64,000 nucleotides of DNA. Origin: Lentinus brumalis (taxonomy: Eukaryota > Basidiomycota > Agaricomycetes > Polyporales > Polyporaceae). Under the pieces are notes generated by a model. It saw nothing but the letters and a program-made list of their open reading frames with translations, was not told where the DNA came from and did no database searches. This document shows, piece after piece, positions 34,123 to 42,738 of the stretch; position 1 is the first letter of the stretch; each line of letters opens with the position of its first letter. The stretch lies in the NCBI GenBank assembly GCA_001792895.1, contig MARA01000061.1, positions 1 through 64,000 on the forward strand, in the 5' to 3' direction. The position numbers and the translations under genes are program-made.

Positions 34123-34830
34123 ATGTCGCCGTCGATTGCAAAGCTCGACGACTTGAACTACACCCAGTGATCGATCCTTGTGCGCACTGTGCTTGTGTGC
34201 CAAGGCCTCTGGGACATCGTGTCCGGCAATGCACCCTGCCCACAAGGTTCCCTGAACTTGAACACCATCCATGCTTGGGTCAAGAAGAACGACCAAGCCT
34301 GTGCAGAGATTACACTGAACCTCAACCCAGTACAGCTCCGTCATGCGCACCACACTGATGTGAACCTGCTTTGGTGTGAGCTCGAGAGCATCCACCAGGC
34401 CCGCGGCCTCGGTACCCACCTCACTCGCTGCTGCGACTTCTACCAGATGCAGAAGCATAACAACCAGACCATGACCACGAGGATCGCCGACGTGCATTGC
34501 GCCATCTTCCGCCTCAAGTCCATCAGTGCACCCATCACCGAAGAGGATCACATCCTCATCGTCATGAGCGGCCTCCCGCCCTTGTTCAAACACTTCGTCG
34601 CCACCCTCGGCGCCACCCCGGAAAGTGAGCTCACACTCAAACATGTCCATCGTCGCCTCCTAAACAAAGACTCCCACCAGCACCCCTTCCTGTTGTCATC
34701 GTCCACTGTCGCCCTCGTTCCCGCTGCCACCGCTCATCCCTACACCCGTACCCCGATCGAGCTCATCACATGCTTCCATCGCTCGCGCAAGGGCCAGACC
34801 TCCAGCCCGCTGCTGCAAACACCGCCGTAG
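34123..34830 (+). pseudogene. Copia-type Gag fragment with a premature stop
   Basis: The frame starts MSPSIAKLDDLNYTQ, hits TGA at 34168-34170 where copia Gag proteins usually have Trp (NY-x-x-W), then continues SILVRTVLVCQGLWDIVSGN and MTTRIADVHCAIFRLKSI to SGLPPLFKHFVATLGA. This is the UBN2/copia Gag core. No zinc knuckle, protease, integrase or RT follows. The fragment ends at 34830, just before a (TTG)n microsatellite. It could be a degraded solo Gag or a retroposed piece. Confidence 0.7.
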
Positions 34831-34856
34831 AGAAGCACACATTCTAGGTTGAGGGG

Positions 34857-34920
<64 letters not shown>
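34857..34920. repeat. (TTG)n microsatellite, about 21 units
   Basis: Uninterrupted TTG triplets. They create artificial poly-Leu, poly-Cys and poly-Thr frames on both strands. Confidence 0.95.
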
Positions 34921-35276
34921 CGGACTTGGACTCAAATCGTATGTCGTCATTTACTCATCCCTGCCCGTATGCACACCGGCCACAACTTGCACACCGAGTG
35001 CAGCGGCCACCTCATTCAGATTTGGTATATATACATATACGCTACCCCACGTCTCCTGTTTCTGCTTCCCATGTTGTACCCTGTGATGGCTCCACCTATG
35101 ATTGGCGAGTCTCCTGCCCTTGCTCGCTCGCACATGTTGTCGCTCCAGGGGGTGTTTGGAAACTGTAGATAAGATTGAGCTCACATGCATCTGTGGCGGA
35201 ATACAGAGTAATCAGAAGGCAATCAGACGATGGTATGCATAGTGAATAGACCTTGACTCTGAGACGAGCAGGGAAC

Positions 35277-36011
35277 CTAAGCATGGCATTGCCGCTTTCT
35301 CTTTGTCACCCCACAGGTCTTTCTCGGCTCGTGCTTCTCAGTCTTGTTGCATTTGTCAGATGACTGTGGACGGCAGTCAGAAAATGGTAGTGCAGACATG
35401 CGCAAAAAATGGGACCATACCAGATGCCTATATAAGGCATCCCTCCTGGTGTACGCCTTCTCGCACCCCGGTGTTGGGCAGAGGAATGGCTTTTCCTTTG
35501 TATGGGTGCGGCTGTGGCGTCTCAGATCAAAAGATCGCTTGAACGACAGCCGGCACAAGCTGCATTGGAAGGCCTCTGGTGGAGATACGGAATAGAGGGT
35601 GGGACCAATAACAGTGTCGGCATGATCAACCGGCACCAGCGATGTTGGTGGAGCTGCTGGATAGACCATTGGAGTGACCACAACACTGGTGTGTGCAGCC
35701 TGCATCATGAGCATCGTTGTTGTGTTGTACACCGCTAGGGATGGTTGGGCAGCTAATGATGGCATGATGGTGGTGTGTGCGGTGATGGCATGCTGCACGG
35801 AGACGTGGTGATAAACCAAAGACGGCACAAGGACGTGAGTGGATGTATAGGGCATTGACGGCTGTTCCGGCATATTGCCAGTGGGCTCAGTTCTGAGGAA
35901 GGACATTGAGAGTAGAACTGGATTCCCGCTACCTTCAGGTAGTGGGTCTTGAGGAAAACAACGACCAACTGCAAACAAGTTCGGGAATGTCAAATCACAT
36001 GATATCCGCAT
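35277..36011 (-). CDS. C2H2 zinc-finger protein with two fingers, about 244 aa
   Basis: A single open frame from Met at 36011 to the stop at 35277. The N-terminal 150 residues are a Ser/Thr/Val-rich low-complexity region. Two adjacent fingers follow: CSLCRLSFKRSFDLRRHSRT (C-x2-C form, linker HTKEKPF) and CPTPGCEKAYTRRDALYRHL (C-x4-C form). The C-terminus is basic (VTKRKRQCHA), possibly a nuclear localisation signal. The TxEKPF-like linker is typical of sequence-specific DNA-binding fungal factors. A short N-terminal intron is possible near FAVGRCF. It lies inside the TIR-bounded block. Its finger set differs from that of the gene at 31043. Confidence 0.72.
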   Translation of the reverse strand: MRISCDLTFPNLFAVGRCFPQDPLPEGSGNPVLLSMSFLRTEPTGNMPEQPSMPYTSTHVLVPSLVYHHVSVQHAITAHTTIMPSLAAQPSLAVYNTTTMLMMQAAHTSVVVTPMVYPAAPPTSLVPVDHADTVIGPTLYSVSPPEAFQCSLCRLSFKRSFDLRRHSRTHTKEKPFLCPTPGCEKAYTRRDALYRHLVWSHFLRMSALPFSDCRPQSSDKCNKTEKHEPRKTCGVTKRKRQCHA

Positions 36012-36606
36012 GACTATGTCACGTGCCTGGGCGCAGTGGCCTGTAGGCTGCAGGTTGCATGTGACTTGTGAGGTGAGTCGTGCATGAGTACTGAGTCTAT
36101 CTCGTCTCGGGCTGTCTCTGGAGTCATGGGGAATTTACAATTCTCCGGACACTGGTCACGGTGCAAGCTCTTTGACATATGCAAGCAACCTAGTATCCAA
36201 GCAACCTAGTATCCAAGCACCCCTGCCAACTTCATGGGCGCTCCCAGCTTCCAGGCTGTATTCCTGCCTGGTTCCTGTTGTTTGTACTACTCAACTATAT
36301 ACGAGATTGCAAAGCAGTACTCAGAAACACCCCCTTTTTGGTGTCTCCCGGTGTTTCCCTCGCATTCTTTTGTTGAGGCTCAGCGCAGAAAGCAGGGATC
36401 CTCGACATCTTGCCTGACACCGAGTTGGCAGTTTGTCTCACTATGGCAATTCCGGAGATAACTTCAGTGTCCAATCATTAGGCACAGGTGAGGCACCAGA
36501 CCCCTTCGGCCATCTATCTGTGACCAATGGTGGTCACAAATGTGTTGAAACTACAGTATAGTGCACCCTCGAGCTGCCTGAGCGACAGAGCCTTCATGGA
36601 GGCGGG

Positions 36607-36975
36607 TTGAGCATCATACCTGACCCAGCCATGGGTGGAACACCACGGTGCTCCATGTCGACGCTACTCCAGCTCGCTCTTGTCAGCTCGCCACGGAAAT
36701 GCCTGCTTGGTTACGAGATCATCGCCGTGCTCAAGGGACGCTTTCGGCACTACCGTCAAAAGTCAGACAATGATTGGCAGGTACGTCAATGCAATAGCAT
36801 ATTTATATTTCTGATTCATAACACATAGCTTTATGTGTTCCGTGCACTCGACATCCATGCTTACTTCAACTCCCTTCCCGCTCCGCCTGATGTACCATAT
36901 GAGGAGAAGGTCTGGTACATAGACTACTGGACTTCTCGGCCTACGGCAAAAGCACCTGGCATATCTTTGGCGTAA
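36607..36975 (+). CDS. Small forkhead-domain-like protein, about 106 aa
   Basis: Exons 36607-36780 and 36829-36975 join in phase 0 through a 48-nt intron. The product contains LLQLALVSSPRKCLLGYEII, then VLKGRFRHYR and DNDWQ, then LDIHAYFNSLPAP and VWYIDYW. Order and spacing follow the forkhead winged helix: the H1-H2 block resembling LI-LAI-SPxKxLTLxEIY, the RFxYYR segment, W-Q, a diverged recognition helix and the wing. The usual SIRHNLS of helix 3 is degraded (VFRALDI), so DNA binding may be altered. It has almost no sequence outside the domain, unlike normal fungal forkhead factors. It lies 200 bp inside the right TIR. Confidence 0.5.
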
Positions 36976-37175
36976 CAACTCTTGGAAGAAGGGTAGACGC
37001 ACTCAGGGAGAGGACAACGTCGACGGTGCTGCTACTAGTCCGAGTGCTGTCATCTGAATTCCGGCTGTATTTCTTTTATTTTCTTGCATTTACCACATTG
37101 CTTAATTATCACAATCAGTATTTGTCCCATTAGTGAAGTGTCCAGGTCTGCCCGGAGGGCCATTGCTATTTCATA

Positions 37176-37202
37176 CAGATACATCGTCCATTGCCCCCGG
37201 TG
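37176..37202 (-). repeat. Right terminal inverted repeat of the 17.8-kb insertion
   Basis: Reverse complement of the 19400-19426 repeat with one mismatch. The glycosidase N-terminal exon abuts at 37203. Confidence 0.85.
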
Positions 37203-37359
37203 GGTTGTCCCGGAGGAAGTGGTTGTCGTTCCCGCCCGAGACGACCTTGAAGGAGAGGCTTGGCGCGGTGTTGTTGACGATCTGGGCTGCCGCTGCGCTG
37301 AACAGCTGCAGCGTGCTGAGCAGGGAACGCTTCGTACTGCGACTTGGGGTTGGACGCAT
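37203..37359 (-). pseudogene. Six-hairpin glycosidase-like gene, N-terminal fragment
   Basis: Starting at Met 37359 the frame reads MRPTPSRSTKRSLLSTLQLF, a cleavable signal-like segment ending near SAAAAQ, then IVNNTAPSLSFKVVSGGNDN and HFLRDN. It then enters the inverted repeat of the 17.8-kb insertion. After excision it continues in frame into LTSAQLLL at 19399. The signal and the NNT/NDN glycosylation-type sites fit a secreted enzyme. The interruption after about 53 codons must abolish the product. Confidence 0.75.
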
Positions 37360-37824
37360 GCTGATGTCTGCCAGCAGTGTCCGCCTTGCTGCATTATATG
37401 CTCGGGGCCGCCCCTAGCGTCATAGCTGGCCAAGGTCAGCTGGCCAGCGCTATCGACGTCAGCTGTCTGGCTGAGGAATGTCAGTGAGGACGCACATCGC
37501 TTGGCGTAAATCGACGTCGCTATTCGACATTTGACTGCTGCGCACGATCTCGTGTAATTCCATTCGAGAACATCCTAATGTTGTCCTATCGATCATCAAG
37601 CGCGCGGTCACTGCATGAAGAATGCATGAAGCTCGAGCTCGAGCATGAGAACGCGGATGGCCTGGTCGAGCTTGGACCCAAAGCTGGATACCCTCGCGAT
37701 GACTCTTCATGTGAAGGGGGATCCGGACTGACCATAATATGCGAGGTCGCATCCCTCATTCCAATTACAACCGGACTTGAGCGTAGACATACATGAAAAG
37801 AAGCTATAGAATACATACACCAGA

Positions 37825-38749
37825 TCAAGCACTCGCCAGACCGACAGCAGCGGCGGCGGCGGCGACGACGGGGACGGTCGCCGGGGATTCAAGGACCTTC
37901 TCTGACGCTGCCGCTGCGGACTCTAGCACCTTATCCGCCGCCGCGGCCACGGTAGAGCCTGCGCTGGAGGACGCCTCCGCAGGGGGACTGTGGTTCGTCT
38001 TCGCCTTCTTTTTCTTCTTCAGCATGGCTGAGGGGCGTATCGTCAGACACGGACGACGAAGGGGGGAGGGCACGATTGACTTACCGACTGTGACGGCGCT
38101 CTTGACGTTGTCGACGATCTCGCGGCTCTGCTCGATGTACTCCGTATCCTCCAGGCGGTGCTTCCTCCCTGCGGCCGCATCCGAGGACGAACCACCGGCG
38201 GCCATGCCGAGCTTCTTCTCCAGAGCCTCGAGCTTAGCGCGCTGAGCCTCCTGCTGGGCCTTCTTGCGCAGAGGCTCGCTCTCGATGTACTCTGCCAGCC
38301 TGAGCATACGATGAGTGAACAGTGGAAGAACGACGATCGGGATGGACGTACTTCTTCGCCTCCTTGATAGTGCTCAGCCTCCGACCGCTGAGGTCCCTGC
38401 ACGAGTCGTTGTTGCTCGTCTTCTGGCTGCTCATGCGACCGCCGGCGGCACGCAGCTGCGAGCCGAAACCGCCCTTGCCACCGCGGAGCCGGGGCACGAG
38501 ACGGAGCGAGACGAGACTGTGCGTGCCTTCATCCTCTTCGCAAAGGAGCGTAGCAATAGATGCATTGGGCTCGGGGACCAGGCCTGAGGTAGGAGTGAGG
38601 ACGAGGTCGGCGGCGGCGGAGTGGAGGGGAAGAGACGGATAGCGGTCTGCGAGGAGCTCATAGAGGTCGGCGAAGGACGTCTCTGAGGGGACAGCGAGGG
38701 CAAGAGTGGGGAAGGGAGCAAACGTCGAGATGAGGACCGAGGTAGACAT
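37825..38749 (-). CDS. SDE2: SDE2-like splicing/genome-stability factor, about 271 aa
   Basis: Exons 38749-38352, 38299-38085 and 38027-37825 join in frame. The N-terminus is a ubiquitin-like fold (STSVLISTFAPFPTLALAVP ... LYELLADRYPSLPL) ending in the family hallmark LRGGKGGFGSQLRAAGGRMS. In Sde2 proteins cleavage occurs after GG, and the freed Lys-starting part enters the spliceosome. NNDSCRDLSGRRLSTIKEAKK is the equally diagnostic helix. The middle (LRKKAQQEAQRAKLEALEKK) is coiled coil; the C-terminus is an Ala/Glu/Lys-rich tail. In fission yeast Sde2 supports intron-specific splicing and telomeric silencing. An alternative start 9 nt upstream (38758) adds three residues. Confidence 0.92.
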
Positions 38750-38978
38750 GGTGTGCATAGACGGAACGGTGGACAAAGGCGGATGGACGTTGAGGACGAC
38801 CCGGAGCACGATGAGCTCAGCGAGCCAGACGCCGCCCACAGACGCGCACGAGACAAACACACGCAAACATCGCGCATTCTGCTAAAGTACAGTCTTTAAG
38901 CTTAAGTACAGTCACCTTACGTTACAGTCAAGTTACAGAGGTGCTCATACATCCTTCGTCTGTCCTCCTCGTCTGGAC

Positions 38979-39697
38979 TTACTCGGAGGCCTTGTCCGCG
39001 CCCTTGTCCACGCTTTCCTGCCGTTGTGACACATGCCGAGCTGCACCCTTGGTCGACAACATGAACTCTTCGCCTAGCAACTCGACGGCCGACTTCCAAC
39101 TGCGTTTGACAGCTTCTTCGTAATCCACCATGGGTCCATAGTTCAACCTGGGCGGCTCTCCAGTGAACTCAGCATCGGGGTCGTCGTCACTGTAGTCAGT
39201 GTCGGAACCCTCGTCATCTTCCTCGTCGTCGTCGTCGTCGTCGTCGGTCTCGAACCTGGCGATGTATGAGACCGAAGAAGCTGGGAGACACACCAGGTTA
39301 CACACGCACCTGACATGGCGATTCTGGGAGAGTTGGCAATGGTAGTAACTTCTGCGCTGTCATTGTCCTCCCGACTGCCCGGTAGTCCTGCATTGGGAGC
39401 GCTATGCTCAAGCGATGCATTCTCCAGGGATTTGGTGGTCTTCAGTGTGGTCTGGGCAAGAGGACTGGGACTATGATCATGTCAATGGCATTTTCGAATA
39501 ATGTCACCGATGGCGACTCACCGTGGTGCTTGACTCTGAGATGCTGGCTCTTCCAACGCATCCCGGTTAATTTTGACGTGCGGACTGACGTTGACGGCAT
39601 CGCAGACAGAAGAGGTTGTAGTGGAACCGGTCATATCGCATATAACGTCGTCCGATGCGATGGGAGGTACCTGGTACTGTAGCCTTAGGGGCACCAT
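38979..39697 (-). CDS. Acidic protein of unknown function, about 212 aa
   Basis: Exons 39697-39522, 39470-39310 and 39280-38979 sum to a multiple of three. The first intron (51 nt) is ordinary; the second would be only 29 nt, unusually short, so that junction is doubtful. The C-terminal exon has an Asp/Glu tract (D7-EEDDEGSD) followed by GEPPRLNYGPMVDYEEAVKR and SAVELLGEEFMLSTKG. The rest is Ser/Thr-rich and unstructured. No domain is recognised. The start at 39697 is the first Met of the exon; further 5' exons are possible. Confidence 0.5.
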
Positions 39698-40030
39698 GAG
39701 TACTAAATTCGCCGAGCGTGGGAAGTACCGAGTCATGGCGAACACCGTACTTAGGCACTGTTTGTGAATACTTCCTCCGCATATCTCTGAGGATTGAGAG
39801 CCAGAACATACGCCGTAGATATAGCATGGCTGCAGCCAGAGCCACTTGCGTCTGCTACATCAGCGAAGAAGGCGTCTACTCATGTAGGATGGATGAGTGG
39901 CCGCAATTGGCAAGGCTCGCCCCGTGGGGAAGATCGAGGAGGGCGACGACGTCAATGAATGGTTCACTCCCCGCGATCGCTCTCTCACCGCTGCAGCTCA
40001 TCTTCCCACTGGTCCTGCCAGACGCCGCCA

Positions 40031-40036
40031 TATAAA
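40031..40036 (+). promoter_or_regulatory. TATA box of the DUF1295 gene
   Basis: TATAAA lies 65 bp before the ATG at 40101, with a C/T-rich stretch between, as is common in fungal core promoters. Confidence 0.6.
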
Positions 40037-40100
40037 CCCTCAGGCTCGGACAAGTCTCCCCCACGACCCTTTCCTTCTCCCTCGTCCCCTCGCTGAAAAC

Positions 40101-41432
40101 ATGGCCCCCGTGCCCTGGAGTGTTTTGATCTATAAGGGCATCCCACCGACCTCTCGATGGCCAGTCAAGTTCTGCCTCTACAACGCTGCCGTCGCATGGC
40201 TCCTCGGTGTCGCTACCGGCAACGTATCCCAGGTCGACAGGGTCTGGACGTTCCTCCCCACCATATACACCGCGTTCTACGCGTTGCTTCCCCTCTGGCC
40301 CACCAAATCTCCTCTCCCGCTGTTTCCATACGTTCCTGAAGGCGTGCACCCGGACCTTGTTCAAAGGTTCAGTCCTCGTGCTTTGTTGATGTTCGGCTTG
40401 ACTGTGAGTCCGTCAGTCTATGCGTCGGTGCGTGCGACTGACCAGCGCACAGTTCCTCTGGATGTGTCGGTACGTTGTCGTATCTGCATTGTATGCTCTG
40501 GCTCATAGCATACAGTCTGTCATACAACACGTGGAGACGCGGTCTGTTCAACTTGTGAGTTTGATTCTATGTGCTAGTCACTTCAATCACGCTGAGTCCG
40601 CGACAGGAAAGATGAAGACTACCGCTGGGCGGTCCTCCGCCAGAAGCTGCCCCCGTGGCTCTTCCAGGTCGTGCATCTCGTGTTCATTGGTGCGTATCTA
40701 TCCTCGTGTCGCTCCCTCACCTGATACCCACTGTACCATAGCATTCATTCAAAACGTCATTCTGTTCGTTCTGGCCATACCTGCGCAGGTTGCCGCCCTG
40801 CAGCAGCCTGAACATCTGAGCACGTCAGACTATTTCCTTGCGACTCTCGCCCTTGTAGACATCGCCGTCGAGTTCGTCGCGGACAACCAGCAGTACTCCT
40901 TCCATACGTACAAGCGCACGGGTGTGCACGAAAAGAACGAGTGGCCCGGAGCCCGCATTCAATGGACCCCCGCCGACGCGAAACGCGGATTCGTCACGCG
41001 TGGGTTGTGGGCGTGGTCCCGCCACCCGAACTTCTTCTGTGAACAGAGCTTCTGGGTAAGTCCTTCGGCCCATCCGGTCCGACGTTGGAGGCTCAGAATG
41101 CGCGCATACAGGTGCTCATGAACCTGTTCCCGCTGCTCGCCCCCGGGAGCCCCCGCCTCCCCAAGCTGCCGCTGCACAGTCTGACGCCGCTCTGGCCTCT
41201 GATCCCCACGATCACCATCTGCTCGCTCTTCTACTCGTCGACGCTGTTCACGGAGAGCATCACCGCTGCGAAGTATCCTGCGTATGCCGCGTACCAGGAC
41301 CGCGTGTCGATGTTCGTGCCGTTCCTGACGCCCGTCTGGGGGCTGCTGCTCAAGCTGCGGGGCAAGAAGGAGCAGGTCGACCGGCTCGTGTATGGCCAGC
41401 TCGAGCTGGAGGACGACAAGAAGACGCAGTGA
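40101..41432 (+). CDS. DUF1295 membrane protein (steroid 5-alpha-reductase-like superfamily), about 358 aa
   Basis: Six exons join in frame: 40101-40403, 40453-40469 (17 nt), 40516-40554, 40607-40689, 40742-41055 and 41112-41432. Several hydrophobic segments (WPVKFCLYNAAVAWLLGV, AFIQNVILFVLAIPA, LWPLIPTITICSLFYSS) indicate an integral membrane protein. Diagnostic parts are LSYNTWRRGLFN, DEDYRWAVLR, QQYSFHTYKR, RGLWAWSRHPNFFCEQSFW and the terminal TESITAAKYPAYAAYQDRVSMF. The RHPNFF-CEQ block is the NADPH/substrate region shared with isoprenylcysteine methyltransferase- and sterol-reductase-like enzymes. The substrate is unknown. A decayed copy follows immediately downstream. Confidence 0.9.
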
Positions 41433-41649
41433 TTGCGTGCGTCTTTGGTATCACTGTGTGTCTTGGACTGAACCCTGTTTGTCTAGCTACTGTATGAATA
41501 TCTTGTAGGGCTCCTTGCAGACATCTGGATGTTTCGAGTGTGCGCAGAAGGTGCCTGTGTACAGCATAGGATGACCTGTGGGTGTTCCTCCAGGCTCCCC
41601 ACCGTTTGACAAGATCACCGCTGCCGCTGGTCCCATACGTATCGAATAA
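41433..41649. other. Short spacer before the DUF1295 pseudogene
   Basis: Presumed 3' UTR and spacer of the DUF1295 gene. Nothing else seen. Confidence 0.4.
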
Positions 41650-42210
41650 TGTGGACCCGGAACCGGTTCGGAGGTGCAGCGCTCAGTCCTCGTGCGCTAC
41701 TAAAGTTCGGTCTGACGGTGAGTGCGCCGCTCTGAGGGGGATTGCGTACGACTGACGACCGGAACTTGGCTGAATCGCAGTTCATATGGACATGCCGGTA
41801 CGACATCGCGTTCACCTTCTCCCACTCATGACATACAGCTAGTCGTACAACTGGAGGTCTGTTCAACCTGTCAGTGTGAGTATGGGCAGTCATCGGTGCG
41901 TGGCTGTCCCTCACTGGCGTCGCCTCACCATCGCAGGATTCATTCAAGACCTCATGCCGCTCTGCAGCACCCCGAGCGTTTAAGCGCGTCAGACCACGTC
42001 CGCGTCGCCGGGCGGCCGAGTACTTCGACGACTATGTATCGGCAGCAGTGCTCCTTCCACACGTACAAGCGCACGGGAGTGCCTGGGAGGAACGAGTACT
42101 GCTGAGTGGCCCGGAGCCGGCTGGTCTCGTACCAAGATCCTCTCCCGTTTACGTGTGAGGGGTTTGCGTCGAACCTACGGAGCCGGCATCCAATGTGCCC
42201 CGGGGCCCGA
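41650..42210 (+). pseudogene. Decayed tandem copy of the DUF1295 gene
   Basis: Segments line up in order with the upstream gene. They include the exon-1 end (CAGTCCTCGTGC, TTCGGTCTGACGGTGAGT), the micro-exon (CAGTTCATATGGACATGCCG), exon 3 (TCGTACAACTGGAGGTCTG), the start of exon 5 (GATTCATTCAAGACCTCATG) and its centre (CACACGTACAAGCGCACGGG). Large pieces between them are missing and stops interrupt every frame. Exon borders are still visible, so it arose from genomic DNA and not from a reverse-transcribed mRNA. Confidence 0.8.
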
Positions 42211-42738
42211 ACCCAAGGGGATGAACTATCAAGCCTATATGTTAGCAACAAAGGTCGATCACGATGACGATCTCCAACACTGTCTCCAACGTTCGTCCAT
42301 CCAATACGCTTCAAAGACTTTGAAGAGCTGCTTGGCACGTTGATATTGAATATCGTACAGCTGCTTTCACAACGATAGAGAGTCGAGACCTCGAGGAATT
42401 CATAAAGGTATAGGAAATCACCAGAATATCAAGTCCGCTCGCTGGCGACCGTAGGCGAGAGCACAGCCCAGTCGGACGTCTTGTGTGCCGTCTCAGCCGA
42501 ATGTTCTCTCAAAGATTTCGAGGTTTCTCTCTTGTTGTGAAAGCAATGCGGCCTGTAAGCGCGGCCGCGCGGTGTGCAGGCACTGGATCATACATTAGCC
42601 AGCCACGTACTTATGTAGTCTTACTACGCTGGGTCTGCAGGCCAGACAGGGCTGACTTCTGACCATAAGTACGTGGGGCCGATCGTCGTCCACACTCCTT
42701 GCTTCGTGTCCTCGACTGGTACGTGGTCAGCGTTCAAG
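42211..42738. other. Upstream region of the P450 gene
   Basis: No reading frame is supported. The repeated TACGTACTTATG-like pair near 42603 and 42665 is the only local pattern. Confidence 0.4.

Larger units (their letters stand above)
19400..37202. mobile_element. 17.8-kb insertion bounded by 27-bp terminal inverted repeats
   Basis: The outer ends are 27-bp inverted repeats at 19400-19426 and 37176-37202, starting CACCGGGGGCAAT and differing at one base. On the coding strand of the interrupted glycosidase gene, ACC stands just before one end and just after the other, a 3-bp target duplication. Removing the block plus one ACC joins RDN to LTSAQLL in frame. A 3-bp duplication and a CAC terminus are typical of CACTA-like (CMC) elements, but no matching transposase was recognised, so the superfamily is inference. 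The interior holds a gypsy element, an inverted-arm element with an F-box-like gene, two C2H2 genes, a forkhead-like gene and a dead copia Gag. Confidence 0.8.

Noticed and set aside
34849..35172. Plus- and minus-strand frames with poly-Cys, poly-Leu or poly-Thr
   Set aside because: They are translations of the (TTG)n microsatellite.
19400..37202. Interpretation of the 27-bp ends as a chance inverted repeat
   Set aside because: Chance cannot explain the ACC duplication together with exact in-frame rejoining of one gene across 17.8 kb.
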